From the NCBI RefSeq assembly GCF_000972845.2, contig NW_020853050.1, forward strand, positions 62,001 through 126,000: DNA of 64,000 nt, given 5' to 3'. A program made the translations under genes and the position numbers. Under the pieces are notes generated by a model. The model was not told the DNA's origin. It saw nothing but the letters and a program-made list of their open reading frames with translations, and ran no database searches. The DNA is from Larimichthys crocea (taxonomy: Eukaryota > Chordata > Actinopteri > Sciaenidae). Of this stretch, positions 31,989-43,770 are shown in pieces (the stretch's first letter is position 1; every line of letters starts with the position of its first letter).

Positions 31989-33870
31989 ACTCTACCTGGA
32001 TAGCCTTAGTTACAGTGACATTTCAGGCGGACTGTGGAGGGGTTTAACTAGTCAAAAGGGTTCATCCAAGTTTGTAGTGTGTGGTGAAGGCAGGCCTGTA
32101 ATTCCCACTTTACCGTATTGGTTCAACTTTTCACAATCTTGGCCATGGGCTTAGCATTTTAGTTTCTGACTGTAAGTAAGGTGAAGATAAACCGGTATAT
32201 TTATTCCTGGCGGGGCAGTATTCAGAGCAAATCAGATGTTGCAGTGAATTGCCATATGATGTTGTGCTGTGAGTTAATTGTTGATGATTGGGTGTTTGAA
32301 ACTTCATAAGTAAGAACACGCAGCTATCTCAGTGTAAACATAGTCAGTGTGTAGATAAAAAATACATCACTGTATCTCTGACTCTACTGCATTGATTTTA
32401 ATTTATTTTAATGTTTTGACTGTACATTGTCAGGTTGACAGTTTAAAGGGAGTGCAATGTTAAATCAGTGTCAGTACTAGTAAATCAGTAATCAGAACAT
32501 CACCATTGGTTAAGTGCTTTGCATGATATGACTTAATAAAGTACAGTTCAACATGTACAATGAAACATTTTTTTTTATCATTGTATATGTTCCTTAAGTT
32601 CATACTGGCTTTCACTAGCAAGCAACATAGCATCAACAGATTTGTTTGAATGATATTATCCGAGATAGAAAGATAGTGAATAAAGAGGGCAGGCTTGACC
32701 TCTATCACAGAGGGAGCAGGCATAGAGAAAGCAGCACTGAGACATGGCACATCCAGCCTAATAGAAGTTATTGCAAATCCCCCAACCTTTGTGCATGATT
32801 GGCCTGTTTATCTATACCATTGGTTATGGAACACGACAGATGGTACTGGTGATGCTAGCTTTGGACATATGGGTTCTGGGGCCACTGATGTCAAGCAAGA
32901 AAAAGGGGATGTTCTTATGCTTGGTCTGGTTTAGTGTGGGCCAGAATAGGGCAGCAGGGGGTTCCATTGGAAGGTCCTTGTGTGATGTAATAAAGAGAAG
33001 AGGTTGCTGAGGCTCTGGTGTTTTTTGCCCCAGCTGATGACTCCTATTTTTCTGCCTACTGGATTTCTGCTGTCCCTTTAACAGGAGTGATGACATCACG
33101 GCATGCAGCTCTGGTATACATGATGACATCATCTGAAAGTGAGCTGGTGTTGATTGAATGCTCGGTGCTGTGATGATCTAGCATGAGGGTTTTGCTTTAT
33201 TGTCTGTTTTATGGATTTCTCACAATAGTTGCTACGGTTCAGTTGGACATTTTGTATGAAGGCTTGTTATCAGGGAACCTGGAGTTCTCCACAGACTTGA
33301 AGGAGTTGAAAAAGTGCACAGGTGGATGGTCTTAGATTCCTGGGAATCAGCATTACAGAGAACCTTGTCATAGGCATCACATATCTTCACTTTGGTAAAA
33401 AAAAAATCTCAGAAAGAGACTTATTTATTAAGGAGAAACTTAAGAAGAAACTTTGGACTTGTATTGGGTGGTACGCATTTACCAAGCATCAGTGATATTG
33501 GTGAGGTGCCTTTACAGAAGGAGTATCTACTGCCATACCAGCAGACTACAGATTATTGCTAGCTTGGTCTATTCATTATTAAAACAAGAAAGAGGACTTC
33601 AATGTAGATGTCATTGAAAATGTTTCTGCACATTTAATTGTTTTATTTTACCTTTATGAAACCAGATAAGTCAGTTGAAAAACAATTCTCATTTACAATG
33701 ACATCCCAATGCCAACATACAGCTACACTATGATTAATGTCAGGAAAAGACCAAGAGCCCACATAAAAGCCAAATCTCTGAAACAACATCAAGCATCCAC
33801 ACCCCTACTGTATACTTAACTGCTTGAAAGTCTAAATTTACTGGATGTTGCTACTTGATGGAAACTGTGA
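31989..33870. other. Unassigned stretch
   Basis: No supported gene was found. Near 33350-33465, RFLGISITENLVIGITYL may be a relic of a LINE RT tail, but it is too short to assign. Open readings near 32695-33132 have no domain pattern. Confidence 0.4.
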
Positions 33871-33879
33871 CTCAGTGTT

Positions 33880-34000
33880 CCACTTCTTTCCAATATAAAG
33901 CAATTTCACCCAGCCATTGAAGAGCAGTGGTCCAACATTCCACAGGCCATAATCAACAACCTCAACTCTGTGCAAAGGAGCTGTGACGCAGCACTCTCGT
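33880..34000 (+). pseudogene. Tc1-like transposase C-terminal relic
   Basis: The sequence reads PAIEEQWSNIPQAIINNLNS then VQRSCDAA. This resembles the end of fish Tc1-like transposases (EEWNNIPQ.TINNLI.SMRRRC). Nothing of the catalytic core is left and no terminal inverted repeats were seen. Confidence 0.4.
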
Positions 34001-34160
34001 TATTGATTTATGAGCCATGCTCACATGCAGGCCATTATGTTTTGTCTAATTTTAGTTTGCATTGGAAAGCAGAGGAGAGGAACAGTTTTGCTATCCACGA
34101 ACCATCAATGCATGTTTGCATTCAGAAACACGTACAGTAAGTAGAACTGTGTGATATATA

Positions 34161-34336
34161 TCGTATTTTCCGGACTAGAGAGCACACCTGAATATAAGCC
34201 GCACCCAGTTTTTAAAAAAAATAAAAATAAAAATGTACATATATAAGCTGCACCAGACTATAAGCCACTGATATCCAGGTTGAGAAATGACATATTTACC
34301 GGATACACAGTGTTCTTACTTTATGTCTCTTTACCA

Positions 34337-34373
<37 letters not shown>

Positions 34374-34397
34374 ATCTCTCTCTCTTTTTCACCCAGC

Positions 34398-34444
<47 letters not shown>

Positions 34445-35038
34445 AGACTCAGATTTAGAAGCTGGCACATGAAATAAACAAAGTGAGAACACACACACAG
34501 GTAGAGTATCAGAGTTTAGTCCACACTCGCACTTTAAGCCACAAAATATAATGACACGAAGAAGTTTAATTTGATTTGTGTCCAATGATCAGACAGCGAG
34601 CGAGCGAGAGAGACAGACAGCCAGACAACAGTAACAGAGAGCGAGCGCTGGCCTTTACAGCAGTAAAAGTGGTCACCATGGATTCATTAACGCCAAGCTT
34701 ACGTACAGCAGCTCTATTTCCTTCCTGGATAGCCAGATCGATGGCCTTTAACTTAAAAGCTGCATCATACGAACTTTTTTGTGTGCTTTCCATGACGAGG
34801 GGGAGAGTGTGTGAAAATAATTTGCTGTTAATAATTCGTCGTGCGTGTTGTGTTGCATGTGCTAAATAAAAACTAGCGTGTTCTTCTTTGCACTGACTTC
34901 CCCTGTCTGTCTCGTTTTTGCACCTCCTGTTAGAGCGCCCCGTGGCGGCTAAAGAAAAATCTATAGAAAAGCTGCATCTTTGTGTAAGCCGCATGGTTCA
35001 AAGCATGGGAAAAAAGCAGCGTCTTATAGAAAATATGA
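34161..35038 (-). mobile_element. Non-autonomous pogo-like element with TA target site
   Basis: The left end TCGTATTTTCCGGACTA and the inverted right end TCATATTTTCTATAAGACGC are similar, and TA dinucleotides flank both. The ends contain ATAAGCCGCAC and GTAAGCCGCATGG strings repeated toward the interior. This type of terminus (TTTTCCGGACTATAAG) is common in vertebrate genomes. A CT microsatellite of about 100 bp has expanded at 34340-34441. It encodes only a transposase N-terminus. Confidence 0.62.
34672..34793 (-). pseudogene. Brinker-type HTH of a pogo-like transposase
   Basis: From the ATG at 34793 the minus strand reads MESTQKSSYDAAFKLKAIDL, AIQEGNRAAVRKLGVNESMV and then unrelated sequence. 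The SYDA.FKL..I..A...GNRAA.R..GV.E pattern is a brinker-type DNA-binding helix-turn-helix found at the N-terminus of pogo/Tigger-like transposases. The catalytic DDE domain is absent, so the copy is a deletion derivative. Confidence 0.65.
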
Positions 35039-36200
35039 TACATATTCCGTGCCTTTGGTTTTATATTATATATTATATACATAATCATGCACTTCAATCA
35101 GCATCTTTATATGGTTTATATGGTTATACCTGTCTGGTGGATATGGTTAGACTTGTTTTGAAGTTTGGTTTGTGTGTTTTTTTCCTGTTCCTGGCAATGT
35201 GGCAGAGAGCATGGCTGGCTGTGTTGATCTCAGCAACAATTACCTGTCACTTGTCCAGTAACTACTCCTGCCATGAAAACCTGGTCAAGACACCACTCCT
35301 GGGCTACATTTTCCATTAGCATGAGGCGAAGTGCTGTGGCTTAATCTTCTGTACTGGTCTTCCAGTATTTTACCAGTGTTGTGTGTTTCAGCGTGTTGTC
35401 TTGTCTGCAAGCTTTGCAGTACTTTGCTAGTGTTTTGTGACTATGCGACTCATTTAAGTTTTTTCCTGTGTGCAGTGTGCTGTGCTTTTTGTTCATTCTC
35501 CAGCCCTTCAGCCTTCTCAACTGTTCTTCTTCAGTGAATCCAAAGTCTAAATCCAAATATACTCCTAAAGACAGTACTGGCCTCCTTCTCTGCATTTTGG
35601 ATCCAAACACAACAAACTAAAACTGAAACTTGTGTTACAGCTTGTGAAACCATTTGTGTGCATAGAAGTTGTTATGGGAATTTTTAAAGAAAAACTCCCC
35701 AATAAGGAAGACTGGATTCAGAGTATCAAAGTTTAAGTTGAATTTATTATTCTTGTACAAGAAGGCGCGTTTAACAGTGCAACACACAAAAAGGGGTTAC
35801 AGAGAAAAGGCTTCCTGAGGAGCATTATACATTTTTTAAAAATGGGCTGTCTCGGACACCTCCCACCTGATACAGATAATATCATAATAATATATGATAT
35901 TATAATAATAATATTCCTTTTTGGTTTTCTGCTCAGTAATAAACATTATGTATCAAAATGATACTTCTCAGGCCTGTTTCTCATGTCCTCTCTCTCCTGT
36001 CTATGAACTACTGATATCTCTCCCTGACATCCTCAGCAAAACACAGTCCAAATAAGGGAAGTGCATGAGACATGCAAAAGACAAAAAACACACACATTAT
36101 ATGAGTTAAAACATCTGAACCACAGTATAAATCCATTTCCAATTCCATCCAAATTTTATAACAGAAGTCTTAGAGCTTTTACTTCAACCAGTGTGTTTAC
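35039..36200. other. Unassigned stretch, possible LTR piece at 35690-35870
   Basis: No gene was found. On the minus strand 35750-35735 has AATAAATTC near a T-rich segment, vaguely like an LTR polyadenylation region. No terminal repeats were found. An A/T-rich ATAATA patch is at 35876-35912. Confidence 0.3.
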
Positions 36201-36204
36201 ACTG

Positions 36205-36491
36205 GGTGGCTGTGGCTTGGAGGTAGAGTGTGTCGTCCACTAAACCAGATGATTGGCGGTTTGATCCTCCAGTCTGCATGTCAAAGTGTCCTTGGGCAAG
36301 ATACTGAACCCCGAAGGCTGCGGGCTGCGCTATTGGTGTGACTAGCTCCTCAAACTGATGAGCAGTTGGCACCTTGCATGGCAGCCAATGCCATCAGTGT
36401 ATAAATGTGTATGAATGGGGTGAATGAGATGTAAAAGCACTTTGAGTGGTTGGAACACTAGAAAGGTGCTATATGAGTACAGTCCATTTAC
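36205..36491 (+). repeat. tRNA-like SINE, most complete copy
   Basis: It has an A-box-like TGGCTTGGAGGTAGAG at about 36212-36227 and a B-box-like GGTTTGATCC at 36258-36267, spaced as in a tRNA gene. The core includes GATACTGAACCCCGAAGG and CTGATGAGCAGTTGGCACC. The tail TAGAAAGGTGCTATATGAGT ends at about 36491. Other copies lie at 16630, 19141, 19870 and 51283. RNA polymerase III would transcribe an active copy. Confidence 0.75.
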
Positions 36492-38144
36492 ATATTTGTT
36501 CAGTATATTCAGGTTCAACTCTTGGTGGCAGCCTCTTAGGGCACTGACATGTGTAATTTTTACACCCTGTGTAAAAACACACCCTTGATCTCTTTTTCCC
36601 TTGTCCCAGAGAGCCCCACTTCAGCACATATTTTAGTGTTTGACTGGCAGGCATTTTCACACCCTCTGATGTACAGCCATTAAGAGCTTTAATTCATAAA
36701 CATGGGTGGCTTAAATAGAAAATTAATAACCCAAGTGTAAGTGTCAATTGATCAGGATCATGGGCTGAGGAAAATGGGGGTAGAAATATTTATTTTGGGT
36801 CCAATGGTGCTTTGTAATTCATAGGAAGTGTGACTAATAGTGCTCCAGAGAGCTGATGAGAATTTAATCTCCCCTATAGAGGCAGCAGGATCATTAGTGC
36901 TGCTGGAAGATTTCAGATGGAATAGGAATCTCATACTTTGTATGTGTGCACTCTATATTTGTTTGGATGCATGTATTTGAATGCAGTGCCACAGCATATG
37001 GGTGTGAGATCTAAATAACATATTTCACTGTTGCATGCAAAATTTTTGTGTCATGGCTGTGTTCTCGGGTATACATTATTTTACAACAATTCTGTTTTTA
37101 TTCTCGGTCAATATCCCAGAATTTTCTGTGCTGTGTGTGTGTGTACGTGTGTGTGTGTGCCTCTGTATATATCTATAGGTCTATGCTGTTGTCACTCTGC
37201 TGTGACAGGCTCGACGATAGAACAAAACTCCAATTGGTCACATTGGGACAGAGAGGCGAAAGTGAAGGTCAAGAGAGTGGGAAGTAAACAGGGAGGTAGA
37301 GCACAGCAATCTGGAGGAAGTCTGTTGGGGTTTTTCCTAACATGAAACAAAAACAGCTCAGATTTTGTGAATGTCTATACAAATCTGTAGAGGGTCTTCC
37401 AATTTATATACAATATATAAATTCAATTGGTGTTGAGGCAGGATTATTATTATTCCCAATTTATGCCCATGTTTTCTCCTTGTGTGAGGGAGTTACATAA
37501 CATCTGGTTCTGAATTCTATCATGGGGGACGGCAAGGATGGCAATGTTGTCTACGTCACTACAGACAGTGTTCTCTGCTGGCCTCACCTAATTTTACCAA
37601 CAGGAACAATATGTGTGTTTCATCTCTCTTCATCTCTCTCTATTTACAGTCTCTGATTTTAGAGGGGCTATGCATAATTTTACACATGGACAGCATAGCA
37701 TCAGTAAATCAGTCATTATTTAAATCTCCTTACACAGTGCCAGGATCAGTGAGAATGTAATGGTAGATAATTTTCTGTCTTTTTCTGAACAGCTGGATGG
37801 AAAGCTTGAACTCACAGATTCACAGTTCAACAGTAAAAACATCTGGAGTAACAAAAGACTCCTGAGCTCCATTAAATCTGTCTGAACTATGGTATGTTGT
37901 TGTTGTGAGTTTGTTTTCTGTCATGTTGAGAAGATTGACTTTTCTGTTTGCCATTTCCATTTTTATAAATATTTGCAATTGTGACTAATATGCACGAAAA
38001 CATAAAATTATGCAAAAAAGAATATACTGTATGTTAGTGAAAACAAGTTTGTACATGTTTTCAAACCAGTACCTGACCTGCACTGGCCCAACATTAACTG
38101 ATATTTTACCTACAATTTCTCTTAATGAAATTCAGCCCCATTAA

Positions 38145-38169
38145 GACCTGACCTGACCTGACCTGACCC
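38145..38169. repeat. (GACCT)n pentanucleotide microsatellite
   Basis: Five GACCT units in a row, ending in GACCC. Confidence 0.85.
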
Positions 38170-38953
38170 ATTATTAAACTGAGGCCAGAACTTCAGTGAC
38201 AGCAAAAGCTTGTGGGTAACAAGTAGTAATAAATGACAGCCTAAAAACAAATAGAAATACATGAATAGGTAGTAACCTCCACTATTATAACATAGGATAA
38301 CACTCAACCACCCATTGCTGCTTTCAAAGGAGCTCATGTGATCAGCCTTTACTGAAACTCACCTCAACTCCACCTGCTGATTCTGTATTCCTCCTATGCC
38401 TGATTTGTGCCAACGCCTGTGGTCACCAAAATTGCAAAAATTTGCTGATCACACTCATTTGTGTTTGCGCATGGAAGCATGGCCATATCCATTTTGCTTA
38501 TGTTCGTGATTTCACTCAGTTTGAGGAAAATAGAGCCCAGAGTTTTGGAGAAATGCAACACCAGTGGAGACCAACAGCTCATTTTTGCTTCCTGGCCCCC
38601 CTAGTAACTTAGTCTGGCCCTGCATGTGAATGTTGGGAGAGGTGTGATCTCAGATCTGGTGATCGGTCTGGAACACAGTAAACCAAGAATATCCTCCTTA
38701 ATCTTTCTCCAGCCATCTACTGACTCCTGGTCGATGACCTCTGAACCGTTCCCAGTGGAGGCTGGGACCAGTATTTTTGATCTCACACACAGTACAGTAA
38801 CTGTAAGACTCAGTGCATGCTCATTGGGAGCAAAACTTTTACAACAAAACTTTAACAATAGCTAACAATATTCAGTTACAAACTGATAAAAATAATCTGA
38901 ATTTTAAACAAAATCAATGTTGGTATACCCTGTCATTGGATATGTATATATAT

Positions 38954-38956
<3 letters not shown>

Positions 38957-38998
<42 letters not shown>
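38957..38998. repeat. (CA)n microsatellite
   Basis: About 20 CA units are preceded by a short TATATA patch. The His/Thr-rich open reading over it is an artefact. Confidence 0.92.
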
Positions 38999-39001
<3 letters not shown>

Positions 39002-39065
39002 TACACACACATTTACAAATATTATACATATTTTAAGGCCGTAAAACCCCTAACCACACACTTTT

Positions 39066-39290
39066 ATACACCTTTTAACACGCATTTTGTACAGTACTCC
39101 CTTAGTTAATCAGGACGCAGAACACATGTGCGGTTCTCCCTTAGCCAATTTAGGACGCAGAACACAATGCGAGTTCATACTGTACAGTACGCTGTAAAAA
39201 AAAACATGCAAAATTACACAAAAAAAAATCCGCAAAACAGCGAGTCCGCGAAAAGTGAACCGCGATATAGCGAGGGACAACTGTATGTAT
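39066..39290. repeat. MITE-like end with a 40-bp tandem pair
   Basis: CTCCCTTAG...AGGACGCAGAACACA occurs twice at about 40-bp spacing (39098, 39137). The right end GAACCGCGATATAGCGAGGG resembles a common vertebrate mariner-type terminus. Only one end is recognisable. Confidence 0.4.
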
Positions 39291-39581
39291 GTATGTATGT
39301 ATATATATATATTAGGGCTGTCAATCGATTAAAAAAAATTAACTAATTAATCGCAAAAAATTCTGTAATTAATCGCGATTAATCTATCAATAAATTTATC
39401 AATAAATTAATTGCATTTTTCTGAGACTGAAGCTTATAATGAATATTTATTTATGTAAAATGATCAAATTAATTTAGAATAAACACAGAGAAGGTATATT
39501 TAAATTCATTTATTTTATTGGCTTAAGGTGCACATATGCACAGTGCAAATAGAAAAAAGCCAGAATGAGGAAATATACTGA

Positions 39582-39767
39582 CTAGTGCCACACTCCTGTA
39601 GTGTAGACTGGGTGTTTTGCTTTGAGGTGATATGTTAAAGTCGTGTTACTTCTGTGGAATTTAAATTCGGCTTTGCAAACTGTGCAAATTGCCTTGTTTT
39701 TGTCCAACGAGCCATCGGGCCAACTTTTTAAAATGAAATGTTCCCCTAAAAGTCCGTCCTTATCCAT
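39582..39767 (-). pseudogene. BED zinc finger of a hAT transposase (N-terminal piece)
   Basis: The 61-codon reading starts MDKDGLLGEHFILKSWPDGS, then has CTVCKAEFKFHRSNTTLTYH and LKAKH. The C-X2-C...H-X4-H spacing and the F.....T..L..HL pattern are those of a BED finger, the DNA-binding part of many hAT transposases. Translation stops 10 residues later. The RNase H-like catalytic domain is deleted. Confidence 0.75.
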
Positions 39768-39776
39768 CTTTCTGCC

Positions 39777-39896
39777 ATAGACTCTCCTTTAGTTAGGATA
39801 GATCATAGACATATACATAGACTCTCCTTTAGTTAGGATAGATCATAGACATATACATAGACTCTCCTTTAGTTAGGATAGATCATAGACATATAT
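39777..39896. repeat. Three tandem 40-bp units
   Basis: ATAGACTCTCCTTTAGTTAG begins each unit at 39777, 39817 and 39857. The three units are identical except for an added TA near the end of the third, so the amplification is recent. Confidence 0.92.
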
Positions 39897-40249
39897 ACAT
39901 AGACGCCTCACTGAGCACGTTGGTCCGTTGCTGCGATACGTTAACGTGTCCGCCATATTGGATGTGGCAGATCTGCCCATAAACTAATACAAGCAGGGCC
40001 GGTTTTAGCTATGGGCAATGTGGGCGACCGCCCAGGGCGCAGTCTCCGTGAGGGCTTTAAGTTAATGCCTCTTATACACCCATTCCCACAACCACTAATA
40101 TATCTGGGAAACAAAGCTCTACTTTGCCACATCCAAAATGGCGGCCGCCACCGGAAGTAACAAAACGCGTTAATTGCGTTAATTTTTTTTTAACGCGTTA
40201 ATCTTTAAAATTAATCGACAAAATTAACGCGTTAATTTTGACAGCACTA

Positions 40250-40333
40250 TATATATTATATAATTATATTATATTATATATTATATATATTATATATTAT
40301 ATATAATAATATATATATATATATATATATATA
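40250..40333. repeat. (TA)n-rich tract
   Basis: Almost pure A/T with TATATA runs between the hAT end and the next LINE piece. Confidence 0.85.
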
Positions 40334-40825
40334 AGTATAAGTGGCTGGGATAGTATAAAGGAACATCTGCAACCAGTATGGAATAGAAGTACCTAAATCC
40401 CGATGGGCCATACCACAGAAGGTGGCTGAGAACAACAGGGCCAAGGTGCTGTGGGACTTCAGCTTCCAGACTGACAAACAGGTCCTGGCTAACCAACCAG
40501 ACATAGTGGTGGTGGACAAAGAGCAGAAAAGGGTAGTGGTGATAGATGTGGCGATCCCAGCTGACGCCAACATCAGGAAGAAGGAACATGAGAAACTTGA
40601 GAAGTATAAAGGGTTGAAAGAGCAGCTGGAACGGATGTGGAAGGTCAAGGGTTGCGTGGTCCCCGTGGTAGTGGGGGCACTTGGGGCAGTAACCCCCAAA
40701 GAGAGTGGCTCCAGCAAATCCCGGGAACAACATCTGAAGCCTCAGTCCAGAAGAGTGCAGTCCTAGGAAGATCGAAGATACTGCGCAGAACCCTCAAACT
40801 CCCAGACCTCTGGTAGAGGACCCAA
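40334..40825 (+). pseudogene. LINE C-terminus with restriction-like endonuclease motif (R2/R4-like)
   Basis: The reading includes YGIEVPKSRWAIPQKVAENN, then RAKVLWDFSFQTD and PDIVVVDKEQKRVVVIDVAIP split over the active site (PD, 14 residues, then D). Then come EHEKLEKYKGLKEQLERMW and VPVVVGALGAV. A frameshift near 40700 leads to ILRRTLKLPDLW at the end. In R2/R4-type LINEs a PD-(D/E)xK-like nuclease lies C-terminal to RT and cuts the target. Only this end survives, because of 5' truncation. Confidence 0.65.
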
Positions 40826-41761
40826 AATTATTAAACCTCTTATCACTATCAATTATTTAAACAGTGACATGGCATTAAAACTGAAAGATGGTTTTTGTTT
40901 TTTGTAGATTTCTGTGAATGTTTACAAACTTCTAAAAAATATCACACGCTTTCATCAATGTCAGCCACGAGGGCTTCAATATACAGCATTTGCTTTACAA
41001 AACTACAGAGTGTATTCTTATTCACAACCTGCCAGTCCCACTCTTCAGAACTCCAGCTAACCTTAGCTCTTCTGCTCTAGGTTGTCCAGACAGGAGTCCT
41101 GCCTGACAGAAATACAACACCCAGTAACTATTTTAAATGATATCTGGTTCCTGCCAACACTTTTCCTCTTTTTTCTGTGTTGTCTGTTATTCCCCCCTCT
41201 CTCTTTTATTTTTTGGGACAGTAAATTGTTTTTCGCTGGGGACATGGCTTCTCCTTGGGCTTGTCATTGGTTTTCTCATTACAGGCGACTTGGTCTGTGG
41301 AGAGGGGTCGCCCAGCTCAGGTCTGCTAGTTTGTCTCTGATTGTGTGAATGTGTGTGTCCCGGGTCAGGGTCTTGTCAGCTTAGGACAGTAGAGCAAACT
41401 TTGTTTTCACTACACTTCCTGTAGTTTTTTCGATTTTGTGAAACTGATCTGCTTCTATGTCTAAATGGCTGTGTTTGTCAGAATTACCTGGTTCAAATCA
41501 AATCAAGGTTTGACTTTGTCATAAATGATGCCTTACCAAGAGAAAAAAAAAAATATTAAAAAAAAAAAAAAAACATCTTTTACTCTTGTTTCTGCCTTCT
41601 ATTCACACAAAGCTGTGGTTTTCAAAATTCACAATGTCTGACCTGACTGACACAGCTGAGCTCTGTGTAGCAGTAATACTAAAAATCATCATTGTAGAAA
41701 TTATTTTTTGGTTGCCTTCTTTCTGAGAAAGATGAGAAGTTAATTACTGGACAGTAAGCGT
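40826..41761. other. Unassigned stretch
   Basis: No gene was found. A-runs lie at 41540-41573. The region up to the L2 start has no recognised repeat. Confidence 0.4.
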
Positions 41762-41849
41762 ATCCTGTCACTTCCGGTTACTGGTGTTACTGCCATGGTG
41801 CTCTCTGCTCGTATATTTTTTCTACATATCTCTACACTATCCCCCCACT

Positions 41850-42516
41850 TCATGTTATGTCCGGCCTAGGGGAACCGAACACAACAAGAAAGGACGCTCC
41901 CCTCTTTACCAACTCCCAAGAATGACCAAGGCCACAGAGCTGCAGTCCAACAAAAGATAATTTATTCAATCTTGAGAAAAAAAGTTGTAGTGTTGAGCTT
42001 CAGGGTGACCATGGCCCAAAACAGCAAACAGAAACAATCTGACCCAAACTAACTTACCTAACCAAAAACAAAGAAAACTAATTACAAGTTTCTAACCTGA
42101 CTCCCTATAAAATAAACACGAGAAAAAGAGATAAACCAAAAGAGCTACTCACCCCTACAACTACCTGGACTGTTAAGCTAAAGTCTCAGCAGACAATACT
42201 AAGTACAAGTTCACACAACACGATACAATACAACATAGCCTGGTGCAGTTGGGAGTAGGGTCAAGAGAAGAGAGCAAATGTCTCAAGTGGTAGACATTTA
42301 TAGCAGCTCCACCAGTCCATTCACCAATCGGCAGCCAGCACCTGGAGAAACACCAATGGTGGTAGCACCACCCTCAGGCAGGGAGGAACAGCACCTGGAG
42401 AGAGAGACCCTAAGGGTGGTAGCACCATGACCCTCCTTAGGCAGGGAGGAACAACAGCACAGAAAAACACATCAAGACCAAAAAAACAAAACAAATTATG
42501 ACCCTGGGTCATAACA
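41850..42516 (-). repeat. Solo LTR 1 in L2 family A
   Basis: It is flanked by CCACT on both sides (41845-41849, 42517-42521). Minus-strand termini are TGTTATGACC at the start and ...CATAACATGA at the end. A minus-strand AATAAATTA... type signal lies near 41950 and a TATAAATG box near 42300. Within it a 60-bp imperfect direct repeat (about 42336-42395 and 42388-42452) shares CAGCACCTGGAGA and GGTGGTAGCACCA. No internal genes are present. Confidence 0.7.
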
Positions 42517-42790
42517 CCACTGATGACAAGTATAGCATGTCGTCATTCCACCACTGGCTGTCGAGGTGGTGTCCAGCAAACGATGTGGGCTTCGTTGGAC
42601 ACCTTTCTGTGGAAAACCTGGTTTTATTAGGAGAGACAGCATCCATCCCACTTTGGATGGAGCAGCTCTCATATCTAGAAACATGGCCAAGTTTATTAGT
42701 CGACCAAAACCATGTCGACAACCCAGAGTTGAGACCAGGAAGTAGAGCTGCAGTCTTACACACTTATCTGTGCCTCCATTAGAGCAGCTG
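42517..42790 (+). pseudogene. L2 ORF1 esterase end (fragment)
   Basis: The sequence reads [19 protein letters not shown], then in another frame [18 protein letters not shown]. The latter corresponds to the DGIHP block of the SGNH esterase at 54906, with Gly replaced by Ser. The first half of ORF1 is deleted. Confidence 0.65.
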
Positions 42791-42899
42791 CCCACCAAGT
42801 CCTTTAGTATAGAGACTGTGTCTGTCCCCCGTCCACCTACATTATTTAAAGATAAAAACAAACAGAAGAGGAGTTCATCATAAAAACTTAATAAAAATT

Positions 42900-43770
42900 A
42901 AATCAACATCTCCAACAGTCCAAAATAAGAGAATTAAATGTGGACTCTTGAATATTAGGTCTTTGTCATCTAAATCTGTCTTAGTCAATTAATTAATATC
43001 TGATTATGATATTGATTTATTTTGTCTCACTGAAACCTGGCTGCAGGAGGATGAATATGTTAGCTTAAATGAAGCCACTCCTCCCAGTCATTGTAATACT
43101 CATATTCCTCGAAGTACTGGTCGAGGTGGTGGAGGTCGAGCCATATTTGACTCAAGTCTATTAAGAAATCCTAAACCTAAACTAAATTATAATTCATTTA
43201 AAGGTCTTGTTCTTAGCCTCACTCACCCAACCTGGAAAACATCGCAGCCAGTTTTATTTGTTACAGTATATCGAGCTCCTGGTCCTTATTCTGAATTTTT
43301 ATCTGAATTTGCAGAATTTGCATGAGGCTTGATCCTTAAAATAGATAAAATAATTATTGTAGGTGATTTTAATATTCAATATTTTTTTACAATATTTAAT
43401 ATGTGGACAACCACAATGATAGTCTTAGTACTGCGTTTATCTCTCTATTAGACTCAATTGGCTTTTGTCAGTGTAAATAAACCGACTCATTGTCTGAACC
43501 ATACGCTTGATCTTGTTTTCTCATATGGCATTGAAATTGATCATCTAATAGTTTTTCCACAGAATCCTCTTCTGTCTGACCATTTTTTAATAACCTTTGA
43601 GTTCATATTACTGGACTATAAGCCTTTTTGCAGAAACTCCTACAGCAGATATTTATCTAATAGTGCTGTAGCCAAATTTAAGGAAGTGATTCCTTCAGCA
43701 TTGAATTCAATGCCATGTCTCAATGTAACAGAGGACTTGTCTGCTTCCTTTAGCCCCTCATAAATAGATA
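42900..43770 (+). pseudogene. L2 endonuclease, broken
   Basis: [19 protein letters not shown] is followed by a stop, then [46 protein letters not shown] and, from 43458, CLNHTLDLVFSYGIEIDHL with PLLSDHFLI. These are the catalytic and structural blocks of an APE-type endonuclease in order (E in TETWL, D/N in GDFN, SDH at the end). Several stops break it. Confidence 0.8.

Larger units (their letters stand above)
36492..39060. other. Unassigned stretch with microsatellites
   Basis: No gene was recognised. A GT run lies at 37132-37160. The stretch could be intronic or intergenic; nothing in it tells which. Confidence 0.4.
39313..40249 (-). mobile_element. hAT element derivative with BED finger
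   Basis: The ends are TAGGGCTGTCAA and, inverted, TAGTGCTGTCAA. Both flanks are TA repeats, so an 8-bp target duplication (ATATATAT type) is possible but cannot be proven. GTTAA/TTAATCG-rich subterminal arms follow. It encodes only a BED zinc finger on the minus strand. It has an internal 40-bp triplication (39777-39896) and a 155-bp insertion flanked by inverted repeats (39951-40143). Confidence 0.75.

Noticed and set aside
32695..33132. Overlapping open readings on both strands
   Set aside because: Neither shows a recognisable motif; they are likely chance.
34280..34585. Leu/Ser and Arg/Glu-rich open readings
   Set aside because: They translate a CT repeat inside a pogo-like element.
36205..36280. 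A tRNA gene
   Set aside because: A- and B-box-like motifs are present, but the head does not fold to a proper cloverleaf by eye and it continues into a SINE core with four other copies.
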